NCBI RefSeq assembly: GCF_029910235.1
Contig: NZ_CP112874.1
Location: 3,915,001 to 3,979,000 of the forward strand
Source: Pseudanabaena galeata CCNP1313
GTDB lineage: Bacteria > Cyanobacteriota > Cyanobacteriia > Pseudanabaenales > Pseudanabaenaceae
Reading direction: 5' to 3'
Length of the DNA: 64,000 bases
The notes beneath the pieces were generated by a model. That model was not told the DNA's origin, did not search any database, and saw nothing but the letters and a program-made list of their open reading frames with translations. The translations under genes and the position numbers were made by a program. Each line of letters begins with the position of its first letter. Position 1 is the first letter of the stretch. Below, piece by piece: positions 15,979 through 22,641 of this stretch.

Positions 15979-16368
15979 CTATACATTCACCTTGTAGTTA
16001 AAATTCAATTCATCACCCGCAACCCCACGGATTCCCCAATTATGGCTTGGAGTCTCAATCAAAATGATTTCCATATCTAAAGGAGAAATATCTAATTTCT
16101 CCTTTAGGCGCTCAAATAATAACCGATAGAGATTTTTCTTTGCTTCTATGGTACGACCTGCAAACATCAGGATCTCGATGATGATATATTTTTCAGAGCG
16201 ATCGCTTGGATATTCAAAGTCTTCAGATTGCAATGGAAAGAATCGCTGAAACTTCTTTTCAGGCGGATAGTTGAGAGCCTCAACAACGCAAGCATGAATA
16301 GTAGTCGATAGAACTTCGCGATTTTGCTGGATGAAATCAGCATTTCCATAGATTTTAGTTTGCGGCAT
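15979..16368 (-). CDS. Tautomerase family protein
   Basis: The 129 residues begin Met-Pro, which after Met removal leaves the N-terminal proline used as catalytic base in the tautomerase (4-oxalocrotonate/MIF) superfamily. The body has the expected beta-alpha-beta arrangement: IIIEILMFAGRTIEAKKNLYR, DISPLDMEIILIETPSHNWGIRG. The length suggests two fused half-units, as in the longer tautomerase subgroup. The physiological substrate is unknown. It is the first gene of a two-gene operon with the GNAT acetyltransferase. Confidence 0.85.
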   Translation of the reverse strand: MPQTKIYGNADFIQQNREVLSTTIHACVVEALNYPPEKKFQRFFPLQSEDFEYPSDRSEKYIIIEILMFAGRTIEAKKNLYRLLFERLKEKLDISPLDMEIILIETPSHNWGIRGVAGDELNFNYKVNV

Positions 16369-16396
16369 GTTACATGATGAATTTTAATGTCTATTT

Positions 16397-16501
16397 TACA
16401 GCAATTACCAAACAAACGAACTACAAGAAAATTTTTGAAAGTATTGCAAAGCAACGCTTTCAAAAATTTTCTTGCTTGGGGTTAGAGCGCAAAGCACTGT
16501 A
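16397..16501. repeat. 105-bp TACAGC/GCTGTA element
   Basis: The element runs from TACAGCAATTACC to CAAAGCACTGTA and is exactly 105 bp. It has a central AAAATTTTTGAAAG stem. It is the same family and length as 25087-25191 and 31331-31435, in opposite orientation. Confidence 0.85.
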
Positions 16502-16517
16502 AGATGACATGGAAAAA

Positions 16518-18011
16518 TCAAGAATTTTCTCTGGTTTGACGACATATTTCTAGGCGATAAAGCACTGCATCCACTAAATTAAATCCTTCCCAAAAAAACA
16601 GACTCGGTAAATGTCCTCGTGGAGCAGCGATCGCAAAGGTCAAATTCTCATATTTGCGCCAAATTTTCGGTACTAATTTTAGATTGAACCAACGAGGTTT
16701 GCGCCATCCGACGCGATCGCTAAACTTCTCATAGATATTTGCAAATTCCCAATAAGTATTTTCTTCATAGATTAGCCTTCCGCCGAGACTCTTCCAAATT
16801 TGGTTTTGAGTACTCCATCCAAAGCGATTATTGCTAAATTCCATCCATGCTTGATCGATCGCTATCCAGATATCACAGGCAATGTTATCGATATCATCGG
16901 CTTGAAGCTTGGATACTTTACTTTTATTAGCAAGTTGCAAAATAATTTTATTCGTAAGGCGATCGCTTTCTTGCCATTGACCTAAACTGAGTAATTCTTG
17001 CAGTTGCCGTATTTGTGAATATGCCTGTGCATAGTTTTGAATATTGGAACTGGATTGAGGAGATATGCTACTAGAAGACAGATTTACTAAAGACTGTAGA
17101 TCGTTCATTACTTCATTAGCGGAATGATAACGATTAGAAATCGCTCTTTCTAATAGGCGATCGAGGATATTTGCCAAATGACTGGAAAGAGAAGTTTGGA
17201 GATTGTCGCGCCAAATCCAGCGATCGCTCACATCATCATAGAGATCAAAAGGCGAAATCCCCGTTAATAAATGAATACAAGTCACACCTAAACTATACAA
17301 ATCGCTTTGAGGTAAAGCCTTACCTCTCGCTTGTTCAGGAGCCACATATTCCGCACTCCCGATTAAAGTTCCTGTGCGATTGGCTGTATCTGTAGTAAAA
17401 GCTTTAGCTGCACCAAAATCAACTAATACTAAATTGCTTTGAGGAGAATTGGTGCTTGGTAATTGGGAATTAGATTTTTTCCTTTTTCCTTTTTCCTTTT
17501 TCCTTACAATATTGTCTGGTTTAATATCGCGATGAATGACTTGGCGATCGTGGATGAATTGGAGAACGGGCAGAATATCTTCTAGTAGTTGATAAATCTT
17601 GGCTTCGCTAAAGATGCCCTGACTCTGTAACTCGTTATAGAGATTTTCGCCGTCGATGAGTTCTTGTACTAAATATAGATATCCTTCTTCTTCAAAATAG
17701 GCGATTAATTCAGGAATTTGAGGATGTGAGCCTAGCACCTTTAGTTGAGCAGCTTCGCTTTCAAAGAGGGCGATCGCCTTTTTCATTAATTCAGGTTCTC
17801 GAAACTGCGGCAGAAATTGCTTAATCGCGCAGGGTTGCCCTAATCTCCCTAAATCCTTTGCCCGAAAAGTTCGCCCCATGCCTCCCTGTCCAATTAAGGC
17901 GATCGCTTCATATAATCCTTTAAGCTGCAAATTTTTACCGCAATTCATACAAAATCTCCCGACTTCGGGATTGTTCGGCTTCTGGCAACTAGGGTTGAGG
18001 CAGTAGGGCAT
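16518..18011 (-). CDS. Ser/Thr protein kinase with zinc ribbon and GUN4 domain
   Basis: Domains in order over 497 residues: a zinc ribbon with Cys4, Cys9, Cys21 and Cys24; a bacterial Hanks-type kinase domain with GQGGMG loop (41-46), Lys64, HRD (160-162), DFG (198-200) and SAEYVAPEQ; then a C-terminal GUN4-like domain (about 360-490) with FGWSTQNQIWKSLGG, VGWRK and GHLPS. GUN4 domains bind tetrapyrroles, so the kinase may respond to chlorophyll precursors. That is inference from the family. An unusual insert of about 22 residues (171-192) lies between HRDIKPDNI and DFG. The gene is divergent from the HLIP gene, with an HLR1-like site in the shared spacer. Confidence 0.9.
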   Translation of the reverse strand: MPYCLNPSCQKPNNPEVGRFCMNCGKNLQLKGLYEAIALIGQGGMGRTFRAKDLGRLGQPCAIKQFLPQFREPELMKKAIALFESEAAQLKVLGSHPQIPELIAYFEEEGYLYLVQELIDGENLYNELQSQGIFSEAKIYQLLEDILPVLQFIHDRQVIHRDIKPDNIVRKKEKGKRKKSNSQLPSTNSPQSNLVLVDFGAAKAFTTDTANRTGTLIGSAEYVAPEQARGKALPQSDLYSLGVTCIHLLTGISPFDLYDDVSDRWIWRDNLQTSLSSHLANILDRLLERAISNRYHSANEVMNDLQSLVNLSSSSISPQSSSNIQNYAQAYSQIRQLQELLSLGQWQESDRLTNKIILQLANKSKVSKLQADDIDNIACDIWIAIDQAWMEFSNNRFGWSTQNQIWKSLGGRLIYEENTYWEFANIYEKFSDRVGWRKPRWFNLKLVPKIWRKYENLTFAIAAPRGHLPSLFFWEGFNLVDAVLYRLEICRQTRENS

Positions 18012-18026
18012 ATTTCTGACGATAGA

Positions 18027-18044
18027 TTTACATTTGTTTACGTT
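18027..18044 (+). promoter_or_regulatory. HLR1-like element upstream of the HLIP gene
   Basis: TTTACATT-TG-TTTACGTT fits the HLR1 pattern, two (G/T)TTACA(T/A)(T/A) half sites separated by 2 bp, with one mismatch (G for A) in the second. HLR1 is bound by the response regulator RpaB in cyanobacteria and controls high-light genes such as hli. It lies 53 bp before the HLIP start and also in front of the divergent kinase. An overlapping 9-bp inverted repeat (TTTACATTT/AAATGTAAA, 18027-18053) is present too. Confidence 0.7.
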
Positions 18045-18097
18045 AAATGTAAAGTTTAGTTAATTAATATTAAACTTCTGTAGGAGAGTAATTAATC

Positions 18098-18418
18098 ATG
18101 GTCGTCACACCAATTAAGAATGCATCAAATGATAACGATAATTCTAAGACCACCAACAAAACTGTTGGTTTTAATGTAAATCCTACAGGGGCAGGCGTAT
18201 TTGGTTTTAGTAACTTTGCCGAAACTTGGAATGGTCGCATGGCAATGATTGGCTTAGTTGCAGGTTTTACCAATGAAGTTTTGACTGGTAAAGGAATTCT
18301 TGCTCAAGTCGGCATTACAGGCGGCATTAGTGTTTTATTTGCTCTTTTCTTCACAGGTTTTACGGTTGCCACATTGCTTGGTTACTATGCAGTCAAAGCG
18401 ACTAAGGACTCAGAATAA
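18098..18418 (+). CDS. High-light-inducible / chlorophyll a/b-binding domain protein
   Basis: This is a 106-residue thylakoid protein. A polar N-terminal extension (1-38) precedes the first helix with the chlorophyll-binding motif AETWNGRMAMIGLVAGFTNE (ExxNGRxAMxG). It binds pigment and normally protects photosystems and chlorophyll synthesis in strong light. A second hydrophobic helix (about 78-98) makes the protein longer than the usual one-helix HLIP of 50-70 residues. The Shine-Dalgarno AGGAG lies 11 bp before the ATG, and an HLR1-like site lies further upstream, which fits light control. Confidence 0.9.
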   Translation: MVVTPIKNASNDNDNSKTTNKTVGFNVNPTGAGVFGFSNFAETWNGRMAMIGLVAGFTNEVLTGKGILAQVGITGGISVLFALFFTGFTVATLLGYYAVKATKDSE

Positions 18419-18424
18419 CGATAT

Positions 18425-18497
18425 GTAAAAGATGTGGCGCGAAGCGCTACATCTTACAAACAAAAAAGGTTGGGCGCAAAGCGTCCAGCCTTTTTTG
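18425..18497 (+). terminator. Two consecutive hairpins after the HLIP gene
   Basis: 18425-18458 is a stem GTAAAAGATGTGGCGC around GAA. 18461-18497 has CAAAAAAGGTTGGGCGC and its near complement ending in T6. The second has the form of an intrinsic terminator. Both use the 3-nt loop seen in the intergenic palindromes. Confidence 0.7.
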
Positions 18498-18529
18498 TTT
18501 GCGAATTGCAAAATTTATAGGTATAATTT

Positions 18530-18544
18530 TGAAAACGATTATCA
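18530..18544 (+). promoter_or_regulatory. Zur/Fur-like operator with adjacent -10 box
   Basis: TGAAAACGATTATCA is an imperfect 7-1-7 palindrome of the form TGAnAAnnATTnTCA, typical of Zur boxes. It directly follows a TATAAT (18522-18527) and precedes the ABC ATPase gene by 21 bp. Binding would block the promoter, which fits repression by zinc (Zur) or possibly iron (Fur). Confidence 0.6.
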
Positions 18545-18565
18545 TTTTTTTGAGCATCAGCATCT

Positions 18566-19318
18566 ATGCTTGAAGTGCAGAACCTGTCCGTGAAATATCG
18601 AGATGTCAACGCACTATCGAACATTTCCTTTAGTATCCCATCTGGCTCACTTGTAGGATTAATTGGTGCTAATGGCGCAGGCAAAAGCACTTTGCTCAAA
18701 GCGATGCTCGATCTGATTCCTGCTCAAAGTGGTCAAGTTTTCTATCACGAAAGACTACTCAAGCAACAACGCCAAAAAGTTGCTTATCTGCCACAGCGAT
18801 CGCAAATTGATTGGGACTATCCTGTGACCGTGTGGAATGTGGTGATGATGTCGCGCACCATGCACAGTGGCTGGTTTGGCAGAACTAGTCGTCAGTCTAA
18901 GGAAATTGTACGAGCAGCCTTAGAACGTGTCGAACTTGATGATTTACGCGATCGCCCGATTAAAAATCTTTCTGGGGGACAGCAACAACGGGTATTTTTA
19001 GCGCGAGCTTTGGCGCAGCAGGCGGATATTTTGTTACTAGATGAACCAATGACCGCAGTGGATAAAAAAACTGAGGCTTTAATGTGGAATATCTACAATA
19101 ATCTTAAACAAGAAGGGAAAACCTTGCTAATTAGCTGTCACGAATGGGGCAATACCCTTGATCGCTACGATCAGCTACTTCTAATCAATCGCCACTTAGT
19201 CGCCAGTGGTACACCCCGTCAAGTCCTAACTCCTGAAAATATTCAAAGCGCCTATGGTGCATCAGTTGAGCAGATTGATCAGCGCGATCGCGCTGAAGAA
19301 GAATTATTATTTTGCTAA
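18566..19318 (+). CDS. Metal-type ABC transporter ATP-binding protein (ZnuC/MntA-like)
   Basis: The 250-residue ATPase has Walker A GANGAGKST (34-42), signature LSGGQQQR, Walker B ILLLDEP and the switch His in ISCHE. The segment VAYLPQRSQIDWDYPVTVWNVV is typical of the Mn/Zn/Fe chelate importer ATPases. It would energise metal uptake with a membrane permease and a binding protein. Neither is encoded next to it, so it is an orphan at this locus. The upstream Zur-like box favours zinc, but manganese cannot be excluded. Confidence 0.85.
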   Translation: MLEVQNLSVKYRDVNALSNISFSIPSGSLVGLIGANGAGKSTLLKAMLDLIPAQSGQVFYHERLLKQQRQKVAYLPQRSQIDWDYPVTVWNVVMMSRTMHSGWFGRTSRQSKEIVRAALERVELDDLRDRPIKNLSGGQQQRVFLARALAQQADILLLDEPMTAVDKKTEALMWNIYNNLKQEGKTLLISCHEWGNTLDRYDQLLLINRHLVASGTPRQVLTPENIQSAYGASVEQIDQRDRAEEELLFC

Positions 19319-19357
19319 TTTTCTAAAAAGAGAGTAAGTACCTGTGCAGAATAAATT

Positions 19358-19410
19358 ACCCAAACCCTTAAAGTTGCGCCCCGCAGGGGCGCAACTTTAA
19401 GGGTTTGGGT
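19358..19410. repeat. 25-bp-arm palindrome, AACCC-GTTGCGCCCC family
   Basis: Perfect 25-nt arms around GCA (ACCCAAACCCTTAAAG... core TTGCGCCCC). The flank TTTGTAATTAATTATGC follows. The sister copy at 22554-22606 differs in both arms in a complementary way (CTTAAAG versus CTGTAAAG). Confidence 0.87.
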
Positions 19411-19564
19411 TTGTAATTAATTATGCTCATCTACGTATGGACAATTCATGAATTGTCCATACTCTAAAATAACGGTCTCAAAGCATTTTCCCGTGAATCC
19501 TAAGAGAAGTAGGGTTTTCGCTATAAAATAGGGATAATAGAATCGACTTGCTTTAGATAATTTC

Positions 19565-19978
19565 ATGCTCCAAATTACCAAACATACATCTATTGCGATC
19601 GACGAAATTAGTATTACCGCCATCCGATCGCAGGGCGCTGGTGGGCAAAACGTCAATAAAGTCTCCACAGCAATTCATCTGCGTTTTGATATTAATGCTT
19701 CTTCTCTGTCGCCACTCTATAAAGAAAGGCTTCTAAATTTAAGCGATCGGCGCATCACCAAAGAGGGCATCATCATCATCAAGGCTCAACAGCATCGTAC
19801 TCAAGAACAAAATAAAGAAGATGCTCTCAAGCGACTCCAGTTATTAATCCAAAGTGTGACGATTACGCCCACCAAGCGTAAACCCACTAAGCCATCACGC
19901 AGTGCTCAAACCCGACGGATTGACGATAAAACTAAGCGTGGTGCAATCAAAGCTTTAAGGGGGAAGATTACCGAGTAA
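19565..19978 (+). CDS. arfB: Peptidyl-tRNA hydrolase ArfB (YaeJ-type)
   Basis: The 137-residue release-factor-like protein has the catalytic GGQ at 26-28 in SQGAGGQNVNKVST. A basic C-terminal tail rich in Lys and Arg (KRKPTKPSRSAQTRRIDDKTKRGAIK) inserts into the empty mRNA channel. It rescues ribosomes stalled on non-stop mRNA by hydrolysing peptidyl-tRNA. The length matches the family and is too short for RF1 or RF2. Its stop codon overlaps the queE start region (TAAATG), so translation may be coupled. Confidence 0.92.
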   Translation: MLQITKHTSIAIDEISITAIRSQGAGGQNVNKVSTAIHLRFDINASSLSPLYKERLLNLSDRRITKEGIIIIKAQQHRTQEQNKEDALKRLQLLIQSVTITPTKRKPTKPSRSAQTRRIDDKTKRGAIKALRGKITE

Positions 19979-20593
19979 ATGGATAAAGTTAATTGTCTAA
20001 ATTATTTGCCTATCGTTGAAACTTTCCATTCTGTGCAAGGAGAAGGAGCATGGATGGGAACTAATGCTTTTTTTATTCGCTTAGCGGGTTGTGATGTCGG
20101 CTGTCCTTGGTGTGACACCAAAATCTCTTGGAATTTGAAAAGACATCCTGAAATAGCGATCGCTAATCTGGTGGATGAAGCAGTAAATGCTAAACCTGCG
20201 ATGGTTGTAATTACTGGCGGTGAGCCATTGATGCATGATTTGACTGATTTGACGCGAGAGCTAAAAGCTCAAGGACTGCAAATCCATCTAGAGACATCGG
20301 GATCACATCCTTTTAGTGGTATTTTTGACTGGGTGACCTTTTCGCCTAAACAGTTCAAACATCCTCATGCCAGTATTTATGGACATGTCAGCGAACTCAA
20401 GGTTGTGGTCAAAGATGCATCGGATTTATTATGGGCTGAACAGAATGCGGCGAAAGTTTCGCCAAAGGTGATGAAATATTTACAGGCTGAGTGGGAAACT
20501 GCTAGCAGTAAAGATTTAGTATTGCAGTATGTATTAAGTCATCCAGATTGGCGCGTGAGTATCCAAACTCATAAGTTATTGGGAGTTAGGTAA
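19979..20593 (+). CDS. queE: 7-carboxy-7-deazaguanine synthase
   Basis: This radical-SAM enzyme converts 6-carboxy-tetrahydropterin to 7-carboxy-7-deazaguanine in queuosine biosynthesis. Its 204 residues contain the cluster motif CX3CX2C (Cys38, Cys42, Cys45) in [23 protein letters not shown] lies before it and VITGGEPLM follows. The gene follows arfB without spacing and is followed 5 bp later by queC, the next enzyme of the same pathway, so the context confirms the assignment. Confidence 0.95.
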   Translation: MDKVNCLNYLPIVETFHSVQGEGAWMGTNAFFIRLAGCDVGCPWCDTKISWNLKRHPEIAIANLVDEAVNAKPAMVVITGGEPLMHDLTDLTRELKAQGLQIHLETSGSHPFSGIFDWVTFSPKQFKHPHASIYGHVSELKVVVKDASDLLWAEQNAAKVSPKVMKYLQAEWETASSKDLVLQYVLSHPDWRVSIQTHKLLGVR

Positions 20594-20598
20594 ATAAA

Positions 20599-21279
20599 AT
20601 GTTAGATATCGGGAATTCCCCAAAAAAGGCAATAATTTTATTGTCTGGTGGATTAGATTCGTCAACGGTGGCAGCTCAGGCGATCGCCGATGGCTATGAA
20701 GCGATCGCCTTATCCTTTCGCTATGGTCAGCGTCATGAACGTGAGTTATTAGCCGCAAGGCAAGTTGCTGCTGCTTTGAATATTCGTGAGCATTTTGTCG
20801 TCGATGTAAATCTTGCCCAATGGGGTGGCTCGGCTTTAACTGATGAGAATATTGCCGTACCAACGGAAGGTGTGCAATTAGGTGAGATTCCCATTACCTA
20901 TGTGCCAGGGCGAAATACGGTATTTATTGCGATCGCCTTGTCATTAGCTGAATCAAAGGGAGCCGAAGCTATCTATTTGGGAATTAATGCAGTGGACTAT
21001 TCAGGTTATCCCGATTGTCGTCCTGACTATTTGGAAGCCTTTCAAAATTTAGCTGCGCTCTCGTCGAAAGTGGGGATAGAAGGGAATGCACCGAAATTAA
21101 TAGCTCCTTTGGTAATGGATTCTAAAACTGATATTGTCCGACGCGCTAGACTTTTAGGCGTACCAATTGAGCTTACATGGTCATGCTATCAAGGGGGTGA
21201 AGTGCCTTGTGGGGTTTGCGATTCATGTCGGATTCGAGATAAAGCCATACGTGAAGCCGATGGAATCAGCGCCGCGTAA
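20599..21279 (+). CDS. queC: 7-cyano-7-deazaguanine synthase
   Basis: QueC converts 7-carboxy-7-deazaguanine to preQ0 using ATP and ammonia. The 226-residue protein shows the PP-loop SGGLDSST (16-23) and the C-terminal zinc site [15 protein letters not shown]. It directly follows queE. PreQ0 feeds queuosine in tRNA anticodons and, in some bacteria, DNA modification; no tgt or queF is in the window. Confidence 0.95.
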   Translation: MLDIGNSPKKAIILLSGGLDSSTVAAQAIADGYEAIALSFRYGQRHERELLAARQVAAALNIREHFVVDVNLAQWGGSALTDENIAVPTEGVQLGEIPITYVPGRNTVFIAIALSLAESKGAEAIYLGINAVDYSGYPDCRPDYLEAFQNLAALSSKVGIEGNAPKLIAPLVMDSKTDIVRRARLLGVPIELTWSCYQGGEVPCGVCDSCRIRDKAIREADGISAA

Positions 21280-21355
21280 AGCTAAACTAGCGCAAAAATT
21301 AACAAGCTAACATTGCAAAATATTTACATCAGATATGCTATATTAAGAAATGCAC

Positions 21356-21429
21356 GGCAGCTTGGCTCAGGTGGTTAGAGCGACGGTCTCATAATCCGTA
21401 GGTCCCGGGTTCAAATCCCGGAGCTGCTA
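21356..21429 (+). tRNA. tRNA-Met(CAT)
   Basis: A 74-nt cloverleaf begins GGCAGCT and ends AGCTGCT plus A, with anticodon loop CTCATAA and T-arm GGTTCAAATCC. The CAT anticodon with a normal first base pair fits elongator tRNA-Met. A lysidine-modified tRNA-Ile(CAT) is a less likely alternative, since the acceptor does not look like that type. CCA is not encoded. Confidence 0.88.
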
Positions 21430-21445
21430 TTATACAAGACAAAGT

Positions 21446-21480
21446 AAAGTATAGACGACGCTCAGCGCCGCCTATACTTT
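21446..21480. repeat. Palindrome after tRNA-Met
   Basis: AAAGTATAGACGACGCT faces AGCGCCGCCTATACTTT with two mismatches, and a short T run follows. It is positioned to end tRNA transcription and resembles the GGCGGCGC-core palindromes. Confidence 0.65.
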
Positions 21481-21536
21481 TGTAGGGTTCATGATAGTAT
21501 GTAGACAATTTACTCCCTAAGACAAAGGACAAGATT

Positions 21537-22301
21537 ATGGGATTACTCGATCGCATTGGTATGGTGGTCAAGTCCAATGTAAATGCAATGGTTACGGCTG
21601 CTGAAGATCCAGAAAAAATTCTGGAACAATCAATCATTGATATGCAAGAAGACTTGGTGCAATTGCGCCAAGCCGTCGCACAATCAATGGCTGCCCTCAA
21701 GCGCCAAGAGCAACAATATAATCAAAGTGCATCTCAAGCACAAGAGTGGGAAAAAAGGGCGATGCTAGCGCTCCAGAAAGGAGATGAAAACCTAGCAAGG
21801 GAAGCACTTAGTCGGAAGAAAACCCATGGTGATTCGGCCGCAACCTTGAAAGCTGGCTTAGATCAGCAATCAGGTCAGGTAGATTTGCTGAAAAAGAATC
21901 TAATTGCGATCGAAGGCAAGATCTCTGAGGCAAAAACCAAGAAAGAGATGCTCAAGGCGCGTATGCAATCGGCTAAGGCTCAAGAGAACCTTAACAATAT
22001 GTTAGGCAAGGTTAATACTAACTCTGCTGCTGCGACTTTTGAGCGCATGGAAGAGCGTGTATTAATGGCTGAAGCTAAAGCAAGCGCTAGCTCTGAGCTT
22101 GGCATGGACAATCTGGAATCTCAGTTTGCTCAGTTAGAGGCTGGTAGCGGGGTTGACGATGAGCTAGCTGCACTTAAGGCAAAAATGATGACAGGTAGCC
22201 CTGCACCTCAAGGGGCTTTGCCTCCATCGGATGCAGTTAAGCCAACAGTTGGAGCAGCGATCGATGCTGAGCTAGAAGCTCTGCGCCGTCAAATGGGTTA
22301 A
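21537..22301 (+). CDS. vipp1: VIPP1/IM30 membrane-remodelling protein
   Basis: This 254-residue PspA/IM30-family protein starts with the amphipathic helix MGLLDRIGMVVKSNVNAMV and continues as long coiled coils to about residue 200. The C-terminal extension after about 215 (ending AAIDAELEALRRQMG) is the extra helix that separates VIPP1 from bacterial PspA. VIPP1 is an ESCRT-III relative that assembles into rings on thylakoid and plasma membranes and is needed for thylakoid maintenance. The gene stands alone and is followed by a terminator. Confidence 0.93.
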   Translation: MGLLDRIGMVVKSNVNAMVTAAEDPEKILEQSIIDMQEDLVQLRQAVAQSMAALKRQEQQYNQSASQAQEWEKRAMLALQKGDENLAREALSRKKTHGDSAATLKAGLDQQSGQVDLLKKNLIAIEGKISEAKTKKEMLKARMQSAKAQENLNNMLGKVNTNSAAATFERMEERVLMAEAKASASSELGMDNLESQFAQLEAGSGVDDELAALKAKMMTGSPAPQGALPPSDAVKPTVGAAIDAELEALRRQMG

Positions 22302-22327
22302 TTGACCTCATAGGCGAAATCTATCAG

Positions 22328-22360
22328 AAAAAGGGGAACGTAAAAAGTTACCCCTTTTTT
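22328..22360 (+). terminator. Intrinsic terminator after vipp1
   Basis: AAAAAGGGGAAC pairs with GTTACCCCTTTTTT across a short loop, with a run of six T at the 3' end. Confidence 0.82.
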
Positions 22361-22534
22361 GGTTTTAAAACCCTAGCTGGGTTCCGTTTTTAATTCACAA
22401 AATTGTGACAACAATTTTGTGAATTGGTATAACAGCAATTTATCGATCAATCGAACCAAAACAATTTTTATAAAAGTAACGGTTTGCAATACTTTTATAA
22501 AAATTATTGGTTCAGGTTTGAGTGTAAAGCACTG
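22361..22534. repeat. Abutting ATACCAA-family and TACAGC-family elements
   Basis: 22361-22431 is the right part of the ATACCAA/TTGGTAT family (ACCCTAGCTGGGTTCCG, then a TTCACAAAATTGTG...GAATTGG hairpin). It runs straight into a diverged TACAGC-family element (AACAGCAATTTATCG to AAAGCACTG). The same order is seen at 31227-31435. Confidence 0.75.
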
Positions 22535-22553
22535 AAAGTACTTGTGCAAAATT

Positions 22554-22606
22554 ACCCAAACCTGTAAAGTTGCGCCCCTGTGGGGCGCAACTTTACAGGT
22601 TTGGGT
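22554..22606. repeat. 25-bp-arm palindrome upstream of recJ
   Basis: Perfect arms around TGT (core TTGCGCCCC/GGGGCGCAA), followed by TTTGTAATTAATTATGCCCATCTAC, as after the copy at 19358. It lies across the only longer upstream start of recJ and argues against that start. Confidence 0.87.
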
Positions 22607-22641
22607 TTGTAATTAATTATGCCCATCTACTTGGGATAAAC

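Noticed and set aside
19979-20598. PreQ1 riboswitch for the queE-queC genes
   Set aside because: There is no leader: queE starts directly at the arfB stop codon. No preQ1-type pseudoknot sequence was noticed before arfB.
21356-21429. Attachment site of an integrated element at tRNA-Met
   Set aside because: No integrase gene and no repeat of the tRNA 3' end was found in the neighbouring sequence.
22570-22641. Longer N terminus for recJ
   Set aside because: The extra 24 codons are part of a palindromic repeat present elsewhere without recJ. The ATG at 22642 matches the family start.
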